This document shows, piece by piece, positions 37,186 through 38,067 of a stretch of DNA of 38,067 bases. Source of the DNA: Deltaproteobacteria bacterium (GTDB lineage Bacteria; UBA10199; DSSB01); assembly GCA_020853015.1 (NCBI GenBank), contig JADYZQ010000191.1, forward strand, positions 1-38,067. The letters run 5' to 3'. The translations under genes and the position numbers were made by a program. Under the pieces are notes generated by a model, which saw only the letters and a list, made by a program, of their open reading frames with translations, had not been told where the DNA came from and made no database searches. Positions within the stretch are counted from its first letter, which is position 1, and each line of letters starts with the position of its first letter.

Positions 37186-37216
37186 TTATCGTCTCAGCTA
37201 TCTTCCAAAGTTTCTA
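37186..37216 (-). promoter_or_regulatory. Candidate FliA-family-like promoter upstream of sctI
   Basis: Minus strand TAGAAACT-N15-GACGATAA; -10 is 7/8 to GCCGATAA. Confidence 0.4.
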
Positions 37217-37247
37217 CCACGAAACGAAAAATCTGAACAATTTTTTG

Positions 37248-38036
37248 CTACTGGGGATGCACCGCGGCACGGTGCTGGTGCTGGGACTTGAGCTGGATCA
37301 GGCTGATCTTCTTGAACAGAAGGCCCAGGGCTCGGGCGTGCAGCCGGGAGGTCCAGGACTTGGACAGGCCCAGCTTCTGGCCGGCCTCTTCCAGGGTCTT
37401 GTTCTGGAAGTAGTACATCTTGATCAGCTTGCGCTCTTTCTCGGGCAGCTCCTCGATGGCCTGCCGCATGTACTCCTTCACCTTCTGGAACTCGGCCTTA
37501 TGTTCGATATCGTTGGCCTTTTTGTCCTCGATCTCCATCGTCTCTTCGCTGGCGTCGATGCTGATGATGTAGATGGAGGCGAGCGAGTTGACGGTGTCGT
37601 AGAGCTCGCCGATCTCTTCGTCGGCGCTCAGCTTGGTGGTGGCGCTCTTGTCGGCCATGGTCTGAAGATACTCGTTGGCGGCCTGCTCGAACTTGATCTT
37701 GGAATACAGCGAGCGCGGAATCCAGCCGGTCTTGCGCAGGCCGTCGTAAATGGCGCCCTTGATGCGGTAGTAGGCGAAGGTCTTGAAATCGACGTTGAAC
37801 TTGGGATCGAAGCGCTTGGCGGCCTCCAGCAGGCCCAGGCGGGCGTTGCAGATGATTTCTTCGATATCGGCGTCGTTGCTGAGGGTTTGGGCCACCTTGT
37901 TGGCGATCGAGGTGGCATAGGGCAGGTATTGCTCGATCAAGCTGTCGCGGCCGCTTAAATCTTCTTGCGCTGCGTTAACGGTGACGGGATTGACCGGATT
38001 TTTCTTAACGGCCCGTTGCGTAGCTGTCCGACTCAT
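37248..38036 (-). CDS. FliA/WhiG-family RNA polymerase sigma factor
   Basis: EQYLPYATSIANKVAQTLSNDADIEEIICNARLGLLEAAKRFDPKFNVDFKTFAYYRIKGAIYDGLRKTGWIPR and region 4 LPEKERKLIKMYYFQNKTLEEAGQKLGLSKSWTSRLHARAL. Confidence 0.9.
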   Translation of the reverse strand: MSRTATQRAVKKNPVNPVTVNAAQEDLSGRDSLIEQYLPYATSIANKVAQTLSNDADIEEIICNARLGLLEAAKRFDPKFNVDFKTFAYYRIKGAIYDGLRKTGWIPRSLYSKIKFEQAANEYLQTMADKSATTKLSADEEIGELYDTVNSLASIYIISIDASEETMEIEDKKANDIEHKAEFQKVKEYMRQAIEELPEKERKLIKMYYFQNKTLEEAGQKLGLSKSWTSRLHARALGLLFKKISLIQLKSQHQHRAAVHPQ

Positions 38037-38067
38037 GCGTTTTTCCCCTTAGTCAATGAATGTGTGC

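Noticed and set aside
37206-37235. Plus-strand FliA-like promoter (CAAAGTTT)
   Set aside because: Only the -35 half matches; the -10 half is poor and it would read antisense into the sigma gene.
1-38067. tRNA, rRNA, transposase, integrase or phage genes
   Set aside because: None recognised on either strand by reading; a tRNAscan/Infernal and HMM search would be needed to exclude them fully.

Overview
A 38 kb GC-rich bacterial window (likely a deltaproteobacteria-like or candidate-phylum chromosome; lineage is inference). The left part holds ordinary housekeeping genes: SurA-N/PpiD-like protein, CCA-adding enzyme, coaE, DUF2203, EamA transporter, rpoZ and purC, the prkA-DUF444-spoVR trio, an Mla-type MCE transporter (mlaD/F/E), and yggS-proC-yggT-DUF167. 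These are followed by a fmdB-type zinc ribbon, a tail-anchored protein, a PEGA Ser/Thr kinase and an FHA-sigma54 activator. The right part (about 24.4-38.0 kb, minus strand) is a type III secretion locus. It contains a FliA/WhiG-like sigma factor, SctI-like rod, a possible SctK/FliG-like protein, SctL, SctN, SctO, SctP, a clearly FliM-like protein, a FliN-like protein, a FliO-like protein, SctR, SctS and SctT. These are followed by two tandem modules of coiled-coil protein plus SycD/LcrH-like TPR chaperone. The main novelty candidates are: (1) the mix of flagellar-type parts (FliM/FliN/FliO/FliA) with non-flagellar parts (SctI, class II chaperones); (2) a C-terminal domain shared, almost without gaps, between a T3SS-locus coiled-coil protein (25.1-26.1 kb) and a protein 18 kb away (6.2-7.1 kb); (3) a good sigma-54 promoter and an attenuator-like RNA structure ahead of that remote gene, with two small ORFs in between; (4) a shared candidate promoter motif (AG[AC]AACT-N15-[GC][AC]CGATAA) upstream of sctI and of the first coiled-coil gene. 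No tRNA, rRNA, CRISPR array or transposase was recognised. All family calls come from reading motifs, not from database searches.
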